DNA of 64,000 bases, taken from positions 1-64,000 of the forward strand of contig CBDBIW010000008.1 in the NCBI GenBank assembly GCA_965206015.1. Direction: 5' to 3'. The first letter of the stretch is position 1, and each line of letters opens with the position of its first letter. A program made the translations under genes and the position numbers. This DNA is from JAJCYL01 sp965206015. GTDB taxonomy: Bacteria; Bacteroidota; Bacteroidia; Cytophagales; Cyclobacteriaceae. This document shows, piece by piece, positions 17,469-26,151 of this stretch. The notes under the pieces were generated by a model. The model was not told the DNA's origin. It ran no database searches and saw only the letters and a program-made list of their open reading frames with translations.

Positions 17469-18571
17469 AATTTTACATAATAGCTGGTGAGAAATCTGGT
17501 GATCAGCATGGTGCCAGTCTTACCCGGCAACTACTTGAAATCAACAACCAATCCGTTATTAGAGGAGTGGGTGGCAACGCTATGACTTCAGTAGGCGTGT
17601 CATTGTTGTTCCATTTTCGTGAGATTGCTATTATGGGATTTGTAGAAATAATATCAGGACTTTTTAGATTGATCCGGCTTATTCGTCTTTGTCAGCAAGA
17701 CTTGATGTCATTTCAACCGGATGCTGTGATACTGATTGATTCCGCAGGCTTTAACTTAAGGATGGCCAAATTCGCAAGAAGGAAAGGTTTTAAAGTTTTC
17801 TACTTCATTCCTCCAAAAGTATGGGCCTGGGGAAGCTGGCGGATATCGTCGGTGAAGAAATACATCAATCACATTTTTGTGACTTTACCATTTGAGTATT
17901 CATTCTTCCATGAACATGGATTTGATGTAACCTACCATGGCTCGCCAATAATGGAGCGCATTGACACTAGGAGGGAAGTAGGACGTGACAATTATACAGG
18001 CCGAAAACAAGTGGCACTCTTACCAGGTAGCAGGAGGCAGGAAATTTCTGCTCATATGCGTGTCATATTGGACGTTGCAAAAGAGCACTTGGAGTATGAT
18101 TTCATCGTTTGTGCTGTTAGTTCAGTACCAAAGGATATTTATTACAAAAACTCATTCCCAAAAAACACTTCGATTGTTTTTGATTCAATTGATAAGGTAT
18201 TGCCGTTCTCAGTAGCTGCTATTGTGGCCTCAGGAACAGCAACTCTCGAAACTTGCCTTCTAGGGGTTCCTCAGGTTGTGATCTATAAAACTAGCCGGAT
18301 TAATTATTGGATTACGAGGTTCTTCATCCGAATAAAGTTTATATCCCTGGTTAACCTAATTGCCGATAAACGAGTGGTGAATGAATACCTTCAAAACAAC
18401 TGTAATAAACAGAATATTGAAAATGAGCTTTCACGTTTAATTAATGACAGTAGCTACCGAAATAATATGTTAATGGCTTATAGGGAAATAGCAAGGCAAT
18501 TGCCCACACAAAACACGTATCAAAAGATTGCAACTGATGTAGTTGTATTAAGCGGCCTTGAGCTTACTTAA
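17465..18571 (+). CDS. lpxB: Lipid-A-disaccharide synthase
   Basis: A 368-residue GT19 enzyme. The N-terminal signature IAGEKSGDQHGASL is diagnostic, PPKVWAWGSWR follows in the middle, LLPGSRRQEIS near residue 185 binds the UDP-sugar, and ASGTATLET near residue 260 is the conserved C-terminal block. It condenses UDP-2,3-diacylglucosamine with lipid X to form the lipid A disaccharide at the inner face of the inner membrane. It is translationally coupled to queD. Its 3' end overlaps clpX (convergent) by 24 bp. Confidence 0.96.
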   Translation: MKFYIIAGEKSGDQHGASLTRQLLEINNQSVIRGVGGNAMTSVGVSLLFHFREIAIMGFVEIISGLFRLIRLIRLCQQDLMSFQPDAVILIDSAGFNLRMAKFARRKGFKVFYFIPPKVWAWGSWRISSVKKYINHIFVTLPFEYSFFHEHGFDVTYHGSPIMERIDTRREVGRDNYTGRKQVALLPGSRRQEISAHMRVILDVAKEHLEYDFIVCAVSSVPKDIYYKNSFPKNTSIVFDSIDKVLPFSVAAIVASGTATLETCLLGVPQVVIYKTSRINYWITRFFIRIKFISLVNLIADKRVVNEYLQNNCNKQNIENELSRLINDSSYRNNMLMAYREIARQLPTQNTYQKIATDVVVLSGLELT

Positions 18572-19774
18572 GCCGGATTTTTCAAACTGAGCTTCTGCAT
18601 AGCTCCTGTTAATCACTAGCTCCTTAATATCATTTGACGAAGGAATCTCAAACATTGCCTCAGTCACAATTGCTTCACAAATAGACCTTAAACCCCGTGC
18701 TCCTAATTTGTACTCGAGTGCCTTGGTAACAATGTAATCAAGGCCGCTATCTTTGAATTGAATATCCACGCCTTCCATTTTGAACAGTTTCTTGTACTGC
18801 TTCGTGAGTGCGTTCTTGGGTTCGGTAAGGATTTGTCTTAAAATATCTTCAGTCAATGGATTTAAGTAACTCAATACCGGGAGTCTTCCTATCAATTCAG
18901 GGATAAGTCCATACGATTTTAAATCCTGGGCATTGATATATTTTAAAAGATTTTTTTTGTCAACATTAGACAAGTCATCGCTTTGGGCTGAAAATCCGAT
19001 TGGCCTGGTATTTAGCCGTGTTGCAATCGCTCTTTCAATACCGTCAAATGCTCCACCACAAACGAAGAGGATATTTTCAGTGTTAACAGTGATCATTTTT
19101 TGATCCGGATGCTTGCGACCTCCCTGTGGAGGGACGTTTACCGAGGTGCCTTCAAGAAGCTTGAGTAAAGCCTGCTGAACCCCTTCACCACTTACATCTC
19201 TTGTAATTGACGGATTATCCGACTTACGAGCAATCTTATCGATTTCATCAATGTAAACTATGCCTCTCTCAGCAGCTTCAACTTCGTAGTTAGCAGACTG
19301 TAACAGACGTGTCAGAATGCTTTCTACATCTTCACCAACATAGCCTGCTTCAGTAAGTACTGTAGCATCTGCAATGCAAAAAGGAACTTGTAAAATCTTG
19401 GCAAGTGTCCTTGCTAAATATGTCTTGCCTGTACCAGTCTCGCCGACCATTATAATATTGGACTTCTCAATTACGATATCGTCTTTCTGATCTTTTTGGT
19501 TCAACCTTTTATAGTGATTGTAAACCGCAACACTTATTACCTTCTTAGCCTCATCCTGACCAACAACATACTGGTCTAAATGAGCTTTAATCTCCAAAGG
19601 CTTAATTAGATTAAATTTCGGCGAAGGTTGACTGCTCTTGGTTCTCAATTCTTCCTGTAATATTTGTTGAGCTTGCGTGATACATTTGTCACAAATATGC
19701 GCATGGATGCCTGATATCATTAGATCGACATCTTTTTTACTTCTACCGCAGAAAGAACAGGTTACCTGTGCCAT
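18548..19774 (-). CDS. clpX: ATP-dependent Clp protease ATP-binding subunit ClpX
   Basis: A 408-residue protein. The N-terminal zinc-binding domain has CSFCGRSKKD and HICDKC. Walker A GETGTGKT lies near residue 112, the pore loop AGYVGED near 145, and Walker B VYIDEIDKIA near 175; RDVSGEGVQQALLKLLEG and the C-terminal AAA+ lid follow. ClpX unfolds substrates and feeds them to ClpP. The gene lies 7 bp after clpP on the same strand, in the usual tig-clpP-clpX order. Confidence 0.98.
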   Translation of the reverse strand: MAQVTCSFCGRSKKDVDLMISGIHAHICDKCITQAQQILQEELRTKSSQPSPKFNLIKPLEIKAHLDQYVVGQDEAKKVISVAVYNHYKRLNQKDQKDDIVIEKSNIIMVGETGTGKTYLARTLAKILQVPFCIADATVLTEAGYVGEDVESILTRLLQSANYEVEAAERGIVYIDEIDKIARKSDNPSITRDVSGEGVQQALLKLLEGTSVNVPPQGGRKHPDQKMITVNTENILFVCGGAFDGIERAIATRLNTRPIGFSAQSDDLSNVDKKNLLKYINAQDLKSYGLIPELIGRLPVLSYLNPLTEDILRQILTEPKNALTKQYKKLFKMEGVDIQFKDSGLDYIVTKALEYKLGARGLRSICEAIVTEAMFEIPSSNDIKELVINRSYAEAQFEKSGLSKLKAA

Positions 19775-19781
19775 GAATAAT

Positions 19782-20456
19782 TTATTTGGTTTTTTTCTCT
19801 AAAACCTCATCGATTAAGCCATATGCCTTTGCCTCTTTGGCTCTCATCCAATAGTCACGGTCCGAATCTTTTTCTATATCCTTAAAAGTCTTTCCGCTAT
19901 GATTTGCCAAGATATTATATAGATCATTCCTTACCTCTTGAGTTTGCCTCAAAGTTATTTCCATGTCTGACAATTGACCTTGTACACCTGACATTGGTTG
20001 GTGGATCATGATTCTGGCATGAGGTAGAGCAGAGCGCTTATTTGCGGCCCCACCGGCAAGTAATACTGCTCCCATAGATGCAGCAAGACCAGTGCAAATA
20101 GTAGCCACATCAGGGTTTACATACTGCATTGTATCATATATACCTAGCCCTGCGTAGACTGAACCACCAGGACTGTTAATGTATAACAATACATCTTTCT
20201 TGGAATCAACTGACTCTAAAAAAAGTAATTGAGCAGTGATAATGTTTGAAATAGCATCGTCAACTTGCATTCCAAGGAAAATAATTCTATCCATAATTAA
20301 TCTCGAAAAAACATCAATTTCTCGAAAATTGGTAGGACGTTCCTCAATTACAGCACGGGTCATATTCTCTATTTGACCCGTATAACTATCAATATATGAT
20401 CCGGGGATTCCCTGGTCCTTAACTGCGAACTTTCTAAACTCTTCTCTGTTAATCAT
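19782..20456 (-). CDS. clpP: ATP-dependent Clp protease proteolytic subunit ClpP
   Basis: A 224-residue serine peptidase. The catalytic Ser is in TGLAASMGAVLLAGG, the His in RIMIHQPMSG, and the Asp in the NDLYNILANHSGK region. NSPGGSVYAGLGIYDTM is the conserved substrate-binding strand. It forms the double heptameric ring that works with ClpX. A TTG-N18-TAAATTTG promoter lies just upstream, so it can be transcribed apart from tig. Confidence 0.98.
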   Translation of the reverse strand: MINREEFRKFAVKDQGIPGSYIDSYTGQIENMTRAVIEERPTNFREIDVFSRLIMDRIIFLGMQVDDAISNIITAQLLFLESVDSKKDVLLYINSPGGSVYAGLGIYDTMQYVNPDVATICTGLAASMGAVLLAGGAANKRSALPHARIMIHQPMSGVQGQLSDMEITLRQTQEVRNDLYNILANHSGKTFKDIEKDSDRDYWMRAKEAKAYGLIDEVLEKKTK

Positions 20457-20475
20457 TTTATTTTTTGGATACTGG

Positions 20476-20504
20476 CAAATTTAGGCAAAAAACCTATCTG
20501 CCAA
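20476..20504 (-). promoter_or_regulatory. Predicted Bacteroidota-type promoter of clpPX
   Basis: On the minus strand TTG (20502-20504) is followed after 18 bp by TAAATTTG (20476-20483), an exact match to TAnnTTTG. The spacing is close to the phylum's 19-21 bp. It leaves a short leader of roughly 10-15 bases before the clpP start at 20456. Confidence 0.5.
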
Positions 20505-20535
20505 AGACAATTCAACTTGGATAAAGAACATTCAA

Positions 20536-21873
20536 TTAGAGGGAAAGTTTGCTGTAATCGTCTGCTGAAATACTTTTTTCCTTAATATTTACTTTAACTT
20601 TAAGTGCTTCAAATATTCTGTCGTTAATTAACTTGTTATAAAGCTGACGATAGTTTTTTCCCTCCTCTGCACGTAAATAATTGTCGGCAAACTGCTCTAT
20701 GTTTTCCTCCAATTGCTCAGAAAACTGCGGGGAAGCACCAAACTGACTTCTTATGAGCCCTTTAGCAGCTTCAACCACCTCTGTATGCTCTACCTTAACG
20801 CCACTGTCTTTCACTATTCTATTTTGAATAATGGACCACTTAACGTCGTTTAAGTATTCACTAAAATAATTATCAACATCCTCTCGTGTCAATTTTTCAT
20901 CTAAACTGGTGCTTCCATAAAGCTTGTTTTTTAAGAAACCTTCAGGCAGTTCCATCTTTGTCTTTTCCAGCAATGATTTCTGAATTGACCTATCTAAAAA
21001 TGCCTCCGTTTCGGACTTATAATTTTCGGTAACAGATTCCTTTATTTTCTCTCTGAAGTCAGCCTCGTTTGATGCCTGATCTTTGCCATACACTTTGTCA
21101 AAAAATTCCTGGTTGACCTCTGATGGAATTTGGCGGTTCACATTTTTCACTAACAGTTCGAAATCCCCTTTAAGTTTTTTGTAGTCATTTTCTGGAATAC
21201 CCATTAAATGAGAAGCCTCATGCGAATCTTTAATAGCCCTTTTCATTTCAAAGATTACACGGTCGTCTTTTTTTAGCCCAATAAATTTTTTCCGCTCTTT
21301 TTTCCCGACTTTTTCTAAGTCTAAAGCGTGGGTGTTAAAAGTGCCACTTTCTCTATGGGTAATATCACCAAAGATAACGTCCCCTTCAGCACTAACTTCC
21401 GGATTGGTCATTTCGCCATGCTGCTTCTTCAGATTCTCAATGGTTTGGTCAACCAATTTGTCATTGATCTTAATCGAATACCTGTTGACTGATATTTTCT
21501 CCGACTTTAGTTCGAAATCTCCGGCCATGGCAATGTTGTATTCAAACTCAAAATCTTTTTGACTTTCCCAATCAATTCCTTCTGCCTTAGCCATGTTAGG
21601 AGCAGGGTCCGCAAGAATGGGAAGATCGTTCTTCTTAATATATTCATTAAGATTTTTGGAAAGGAGATCATTTATTTCCTCAGCAACTATGGCCTTTCCG
21701 TACATCTTTTGGATTACCGTAGTTGGCACTTTGCCAGGTCGAAAGCCTTTGAGATTGGCTTTTCGGCTGTAATCCTTAATTTTTTCCACAACCTTGGGTT
21801 GATAATCAGTCTCCTTTAAGTTAATTTTAATAAGAGCCTCGGTTGAGGTGATTTTATCGAGAGTAATTTCCAA
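20536..21873 (-). CDS. tig: Trigger factor, ribosome-associated chaperone (TTG start)
   Basis: The frame stays open to 22026, but its first 50 codons translate tRNA-Leu and its terminator. The real start is a TTG at 21873, giving (M)EITLDKITSTEALIKINL, the usual N terminus, and a 445-residue protein of normal length. The ribosome-binding signature is GFRPGKVPTTVI near residue 35. A divergent peptidyl-prolyl isomerase domain (about 150-245, with DVIFGDIT and MGIPENDYKKLKGD) and the C-terminal helical cradle follow. It binds nascent chains at the ribosome exit. tig lies 31 bp after the tRNA terminator, and clpP follows by 79 bp. Confidence 0.92.
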   Translation of the reverse strand: MEITLDKITSTEALIKINLKETDYQPKVVEKIKDYSRKANLKGFRPGKVPTTVIQKMYGKAIVAEEINDLLSKNLNEYIKKNDLPILADPAPNMAKAEGIDWESQKDFEFEYNIAMAGDFELKSEKISVNRYSIKINDKLVDQTIENLKKQHGEMTNPEVSAEGDVIFGDITHRESGTFNTHALDLEKVGKKERKKFIGLKKDDRVIFEMKRAIKDSHEASHLMGIPENDYKKLKGDFELLVKNVNRQIPSEVNQEFFDKVYGKDQASNEADFREKIKESVTENYKSETEAFLDRSIQKSLLEKTKMELPEGFLKNKLYGSTSLDEKLTREDVDNYFSEYLNDVKWSIIQNRIVKDSGVKVEHTEVVEAAKGLIRSQFGASPQFSEQLEENIEQFADNYLRAEEGKNYRQLYNKLINDRIFEALKVKVNIKEKSISADDYSKLSL

Positions 21874-21905
21874 AGATTTATATGATTTTAGTGTGCGCCA
21901 TAAAT

Positions 21906-21942
21906 AAAAACCCTCAGACCGTGGCGAAAGCTGGCCGAGGGT
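21906..21942 (-). terminator. Rho-independent terminator after tRNA-Leu
   Basis: On the minus strand ACCCTCGGCC and GGTCTGAGGG form a stem with small mismatches around an AGCTTTCGCCAC loop, followed by TTTTTATTTA. It starts 8 bp after the tRNA 3' end and lies upstream of tig, so it should separate tRNA transcription from tig, or allow partial read-through. Confidence 0.6.
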
Positions 21943-21950
21943 ATCTGATG

Positions 21951-22032
21951 TGCGGATGAAGGGACTCGAACCCCCAAGCCTTGCGGCACTAGATCCTAAG
22001 TCTAGTGCGTTTACCAATTTCGCCACATCCGC
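21951..22032 (-). tRNA. tRNA-Leu(UAG)
   Basis: On the minus strand the 82-nt gene folds as a cloverleaf: acceptor stem GCGGATG/CATCCGC with discriminator A, D arm starting GGCGAAATTGG, anticodon stem CTAGA/TCTAG around loop CTTAGGA (anticodon TAG, reads CUA), a variable arm (TGCCGCAAGGCTT) long enough for class II Leu, and T arm GGGGGTTCGAGTCCC. CCA is not encoded. A promoter-like TACTTTTG lies 18 bp upstream. Confidence 0.95.
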
Positions 22033-22049
22033 AACTAAAAATGAGTTTG

Positions 22050-22082
22050 CAAAAGTATCAAAATAATATATCTTCTACACAA
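22050..22082 (-). promoter_or_regulatory. Predicted promoter of tRNA-Leu
   Basis: On the minus strand TTG (22080-22082), a 22-bp spacer and TACTTTTG (22050-22057, exact TAnnTTTG) lie just upstream of the tRNA 5' end at 22032. The spacer is slightly longer than usual. Confidence 0.45.
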
Positions 22083-22107
22083 GATTTGAAATAATAGATA
22101 CAAACAC

Positions 22108-24336
22108 TTGACTACTGAACAACTAACACCGGATATAGGATTAGAGGAGGAGCGCAGGGATATAATCAACCGGTATCGCAAGTTGTTGCGACATGCTAAA
22201 CCACTTCTGAAGGACGGAGATGCCAAGCTTATTAAAAAAGCCTTTCATACTTCTGTTGAAGCTCATAAAGAAATGCGCCGTAAATCAGGAGAGCCCTATA
22301 TTTTTCATCCTTTAGCAGTTGCTCAGATATGTGTTGAGGAAATCGGCCTCGGTACCACCTCTATTATATCCGCACTACTTCACGATACTGTAGAAGATAC
22401 CGAACTTGAACTCGAAGATATCGAGAGAGAATTTGGGCCAAAAGTCACAAGAATCATTGACGGGCTAACCAAAATATCTGGTGTTTTTGAACATGGAAGT
22501 TCACAGCAAGCCGAGAATTTCAGAAAGATGCTTTTGACCTTGTCAGAAGACGTCAGGGTAATATTAATTAAACTGGCGGACAGGCTACATAATATGCGAA
22601 CTCTGGACAGTATGCCGAGACACAAGCAACTAAAGGTAGCATCTGAAACGCTTTACATATATGCGCCACTGGCTCACAGACTGGGCTTGTATGCAATTAA
22701 AACTGAGCTTGAGGATTTATACCTTAAATACACAGAGGCTGACCAATATGATGCAATTGTTGAAAAACTTGAAGAGACAAAAGCCACCAGAAAAAGATTC
22801 ATTAGAAATTTCATTCAACCAGTTTTGGGAGAGATCAAGCAACAAGGTTTTAAAGTTGAAATAAAGGGAAGGCTAAAATCAATTTATTCCATTTGGAATA
22901 AGATGAAAAAGCAAGAGATACCTTTTGAGGAGGTCTATGACCTGTTTGCAATCAGAATAATCATTGACACTCAACTAGAAAATGAAAAACCTTCTTCCTG
23001 GCAGGTATATTCAATCGTAACCGACTTTTATCAACCCAATCCTGATAGGTTACGGGACTGGATAAGCACCCCAAAAGCAAATGGATACGAGTCACTTCAT
23101 ACCACTGTAATGAGTGATTCAGGACAATGGGTGGAGGTGCAAATCAGGGCTCGAAGAATGGATGATATTGCCGAAAAAGGATATGCAGCTCATTGGAAGT
23201 ATAAAGGAAACTCTGCAAGTGCTAATGAGTCCGGGTTGGAGGAGTGGATTCGAAAGGTAAGAGATACTTTGGAGCAAAACGATTCTTCCGCACTTGAATT
23301 CATTGATGATTTTAGAGGCAATTTTTTCACTGAAGAAGTATTTGTCTTTACCCCCAAGGGAGATCTAAAAACATTACCAAATGGAGCTACAACTCTTGAC
23401 TTTGCTTTTGATGTCCATACTGAAGTTGGAGGGCATTGTATTGGTGCAAAAATAAATCAGCGATTAGTTCCCTTAAACCATGCACTCAAAAATGGAGATC
23501 AGGTTGAAATACTGACATCGTCTAAGCAAAAGCCCGCTGAGGACTGGCTACGGTTTGTAGTTAGCCCAAAGGCTCGGGCAAAAATTAAAGATGCCTTGAA
23601 GGGTGAAAAAAAGGCTCTGGCGGCAGATGGAAAAGAGATTGTTAAACGTAAACTCAAGCAACTGAAGCTAACTCTGGATAGTGGTGTGATAGAACAAATG
23701 GCTGCTTTTTTTAATGCCAAAACGCCATTGGAGTTTTTTTACCAGGTGGGCAAGGGAAAAATCAGTCATAGTGAGATTAAGAAATTTAAGGATTACAAGA
23801 AAGAAAAAGAAAAAAGAGATATAGAGCCTCATATAGATACAATAAGTGCAAGGAAGAAATCGAAATCAAAGAAGAAAAAGGAGGACGACTTATTGTTAAT
23901 TGGGGAAGACATGGATGTGGTTGACTATGCATTGGCCAAATGTTGCAATCCAATTGCGGGAGATGACGTTTTTGGTTTTGTGACGGTTAGTGAAGGCATT
24001 AAAATCCATAGGACCTCTTGTCCAAATGCAGTGGAATTGATGTCTAGTTATGGTTACCGCGTTGTAAAGGCTAAGTGGACGTCACACCAGGAAATTGCAT
24101 TTTTAGCTGGATTAAAAATTGAAGGAACCGATAGAATTGGCATTATCAACAATATCAGTACAGTTATATCCAATGAACTGAAAGTAAACATGAGGTCTTT
24201 TAACATTGATACTGACAACGGTATTTTTATTGGACGAATCAAACTCTACGTCAATGATACCATTCATTTAAAACTCCTGATGCAAAAATTGGAGAAAGTT
24301 GAAGGTGTAGAATTGGTAGCGAGGTATGATACCTAA
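22108..24336 (+). CDS. Bifunctional (p)ppGpp synthetase/hydrolase, RelA/SpoT family (TTG start)
   Basis: A 742-residue long RSH protein. The HD hydrolase domain (about 50-200) has HPLAVAQI and an intact HDTVEDT, so hydrolysis is expected. The synthetase domain (about 235-360) has SIYSIWNKMKKQ, DLFAIRII and YESLHTTV, also complete. A TGS domain (about 405-465, VFVFTPKGDLKTLP), a helical/zinc-finger-like region with KCCNPIAGDDVFG and a C-terminal ACT domain (about 665-742) follow. It controls the stringent-response alarmone in the cytoplasm. The start codon is TTG at 22108; no ATG occurs before residue 54, inside the HD domain. Confidence 0.95.
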   Translation: MTTEQLTPDIGLEEERRDIINRYRKLLRHAKPLLKDGDAKLIKKAFHTSVEAHKEMRRKSGEPYIFHPLAVAQICVEEIGLGTTSIISALLHDTVEDTELELEDIEREFGPKVTRIIDGLTKISGVFEHGSSQQAENFRKMLLTLSEDVRVILIKLADRLHNMRTLDSMPRHKQLKVASETLYIYAPLAHRLGLYAIKTELEDLYLKYTEADQYDAIVEKLEETKATRKRFIRNFIQPVLGEIKQQGFKVEIKGRLKSIYSIWNKMKKQEIPFEEVYDLFAIRIIIDTQLENEKPSSWQVYSIVTDFYQPNPDRLRDWISTPKANGYESLHTTVMSDSGQWVEVQIRARRMDDIAEKGYAAHWKYKGNSASANESGLEEWIRKVRDTLEQNDSSALEFIDDFRGNFFTEEVFVFTPKGDLKTLPNGATTLDFAFDVHTEVGGHCIGAKINQRLVPLNHALKNGDQVEILTSSKQKPAEDWLRFVVSPKARAKIKDALKGEKKALAADGKEIVKRKLKQLKLTLDSGVIEQMAAFFNAKTPLEFFYQVGKGKISHSEIKKFKDYKKEKEKRDIEPHIDTISARKKSKSKKKKEDDLLLIGEDMDVVDYALAKCCNPIAGDDVFGFVTVSEGIKIHRTSCPNAVELMSSYGYRVVKAKWTSHQEIAFLAGLKIEGTDRIGIINNISTVISNELKVNMRSFNIDTDNGIFIGRIKLYVNDTIHLKLLMQKLEKVEGVELVARYDT

Positions 24337-24387
24337 GGATAACTAAGTGACCTCTCAGTTGCCGAACTTTTCAGAAGTATATGATCA

Positions 24388-25142
24388 TTGCAGAAGTGTC
24401 CTGAACCTTCTCAAGTGAATTTTCTATTGTTCAAATGTTTCTTCCGAATAGGCCTGGTCTCAACCTTCACATTGACATTAACAGTGACACAAGAAAATGG
24501 TCTCAATATCCAGAATTATACACCCACTAATTTGTCAAGCAAAAATCAGTTTGAAATCAAGCACTTCAATAATTTGTATACACAAACTTCTGGATTTGAT
24601 AAGAATGGTTTTAAACCAAATTCTCTGTGCAAAGTGCATATCTGAAATTCTATTACACAAATTAATTTTGGCCTGAATAATATAAATCTTGGCCTTGAAT
24701 TCTGGTTAAGCTCTGCTATAATTAAATTCAGAGATAACTCGTCTATATTATTTCAGCCAAAAGGAAAATTCGTGCGAACCGAGATATCATATCCTGGCCC
24801 GAAACTCAAAATTATACCTTTCAAGAAATGGTCCCAATTAGCTTTGGAGTTTACGGGGTTACTGCCTATTGCCAGGGATTTAGACGGATCGGCAAATGGG
24901 GAGGTATTTGTGCAGCATTCTATAGTATATATCCCGATAGCCAATGGACATTTTATGGAATGGTCGAATTATGGCCTATATGGGGAGAGGATTTCAGTTA
25001 TTTTTTCCAATCTGGATTTGGTATCAAATACCAATTGACACGGGGCCTACTGGAAATTGAAAGCCTCGTTACGCATTTTTTGGCAGGACAGAATGAAGGA
25101 GCCGGAAGTACCTTTAATCTCGGTTTGAGGCTTATCAAGTAA
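24388..25142 (+). pseudogene. Decayed outer-membrane beta-barrel protein gene
   Basis: The sequence reads as one protein with two lesions: an in-frame TGA at 24643-24645 and a frameshift near 24900. Before it: ENGLNIQNYTPTNLSSKNQ and NNLYTQTSGFD. Between them: LGLEFWLSSAIIKFRDNSS and IIPFKKWSQLALEF. After the shift: WPIWGEDFSYFFQSGFGIKY and QNEGAGSTFNLGLRLIK. This matches, from memory, a family of uncharacterised Bacteroidota outer-membrane proteins with alternating barrel strands. A signal-like segment (CFFRIGLVSTFTLTLTVTQ) precedes it. Intact homologues would have a single frame of about 250-350 codons. Confidence 0.6.
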
Positions 25143-25254
25143 TATGAATTGGCTGATTTCGGTTTCGGGATAAAAAGACTGTTACGCTGAAACAGCTTTT
25201 GGGGCTATATCAAAATGACGTACTTTGGCATTTTATTTAGTATGAGAAAAGTAT

Positions 25255-25404
25255 ATGGGAAAAGGGGATATTAAAACCAGAAAAGGCAAGATTACAAACG
25301 GAACTTATGGAGTGAAAAGACCTCATAAGAAGATGACTATCGATCCACCAGCCAAATTGAAATCTTCGAAAAAGAAGAAAAAAAGAAGAAAAAAAACAGG
25401 ATAG
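25255..25404 (+). CDS. 30S ribosomal protein THX-like, 49 residues
   Basis: A very short, very basic protein opening MGKGDIKTRKGKI, with NGTYGVKRPHKK in the middle and a lysine/arginine-rich tail (KSSKKKKKRRKKTG). This matches the Bacteroidota THX family, small proteins bound to the head of the 30S subunit. The start at 25255 is fixed by the conserved MGKGD. It lies 16 bp before the PorT-like gene on the same strand. Confidence 0.85.
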   Translation: MGKGDIKTRKGKITNGTYGVKRPHKKMTIDPPAKLKSSKKKKKRRKKTG

Positions 25405-25420
25405 ATTAAGGTTTGCCCCT

Positions 25421-26104
25421 ATGTTCAGGCCACTATTCCTTGCTTTCGGAATATTATTAGCGGCGTCACCAGTTTGGGGACAGCATAGCCTTTATGTAGG
25501 AGTCCGAGGCGGATACCATGCCTCTACGGCAAATTTGAGTCACACAATATTGGCCACACCGGTTCCTACCACTCAACTCTTGAGTGGTAGTGGGGGAATA
25601 ATGGTGAAATATTTTGTTAAGCCTCATTTTGGACTTCAGTGGGAGTTGAACTACACAAGAAAAGGATTTGAACAGTTGCTCTTTGATACCAATGATGTTT
25701 TTAAAACGACTTTCGATTACCTCGAATTTCCATTTATGTTTAATATCTATCTTGGAAAGAGAAAAACACAATATTTTGCCAATTTTGGACCTTTTATAGC
25801 AGTTTTAACAGACCATAAAATTACTGGGCCTGATAACAGTACCTCTGACCAATTGGATTTTCTCTTTGATTCGGGCCGGGATAAAAAATCTGCAACTGGA
25901 ATAAAATTCGCAGGAGGTATTTTCAGGGAATTTTCATTTGGGGGACTACAGGTGGACGGATTCTTCACTGCAGATATCAGTAATTTTCTAAACCCAGTTG
26001 ATTTGTCAACTGGAGTGCCTGATAATTCACAGAATCTTGTATTTGGAATTAGTGTAGCCTATCTAGTACCCCTGGGGAAAAATTTCAATACCCTGAATAA
26101 ATGA
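25421..26104 (+). CDS. Outer-membrane beta-barrel protein, PorT-like
   Basis: A 227-residue protein with a signal peptide (FLAFGILLAASPVWG). The body alternates polar and aromatic residues as in small 8-strand barrels (LYVGVRGGYHAS, LQWELNYTRKGFEQL, YLEFPFMFNIYLG, NLVFGISVAYLVPLG). The pattern fits the outer-membrane beta-barrel domain shared by PorT and many Bacteroidota proteins. PorT itself takes part in type IX secretion, but this general fold does not prove that role. It follows the THX gene. Confidence 0.7.
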   Translation: MFRPLFLAFGILLAASPVWGQHSLYVGVRGGYHASTANLSHTILATPVPTTQLLSGSGGIMVKYFVKPHFGLQWELNYTRKGFEQLLFDTNDVFKTTFDYLEFPFMFNIYLGKRKTQYFANFGPFIAVLTDHKITGPDNSTSDQLDFLFDSGRDKKSATGIKFAGGIFREFSFGGLQVDGFFTADISNFLNPVDLSTGVPDNSQNLVFGISVAYLVPLGKNFNTLNK

Positions 26105-26111
26105 GGGATTG

Positions 26112-26142
26112 TTATCTTTATAAAAACTTATCTTTATAAAAA
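26112..26142. repeat. Tandem duplication, 16 bp x 2 (last base lost)
   Basis: TTATCTTTATAAAAAC is followed directly by TTATCTTTATAAAAA. It lies in the 47-bp gap between the PorT-like gene and the AlkB-like gene. Confidence 0.8.
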
Positions 26143-26151
26143 TCTGGAATT

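Noticed and set aside
21874..22026. N-terminal extension of trigger factor
   Set aside because: These codons translate tRNA-Leu and its terminator; the conserved protein starts at 21873.
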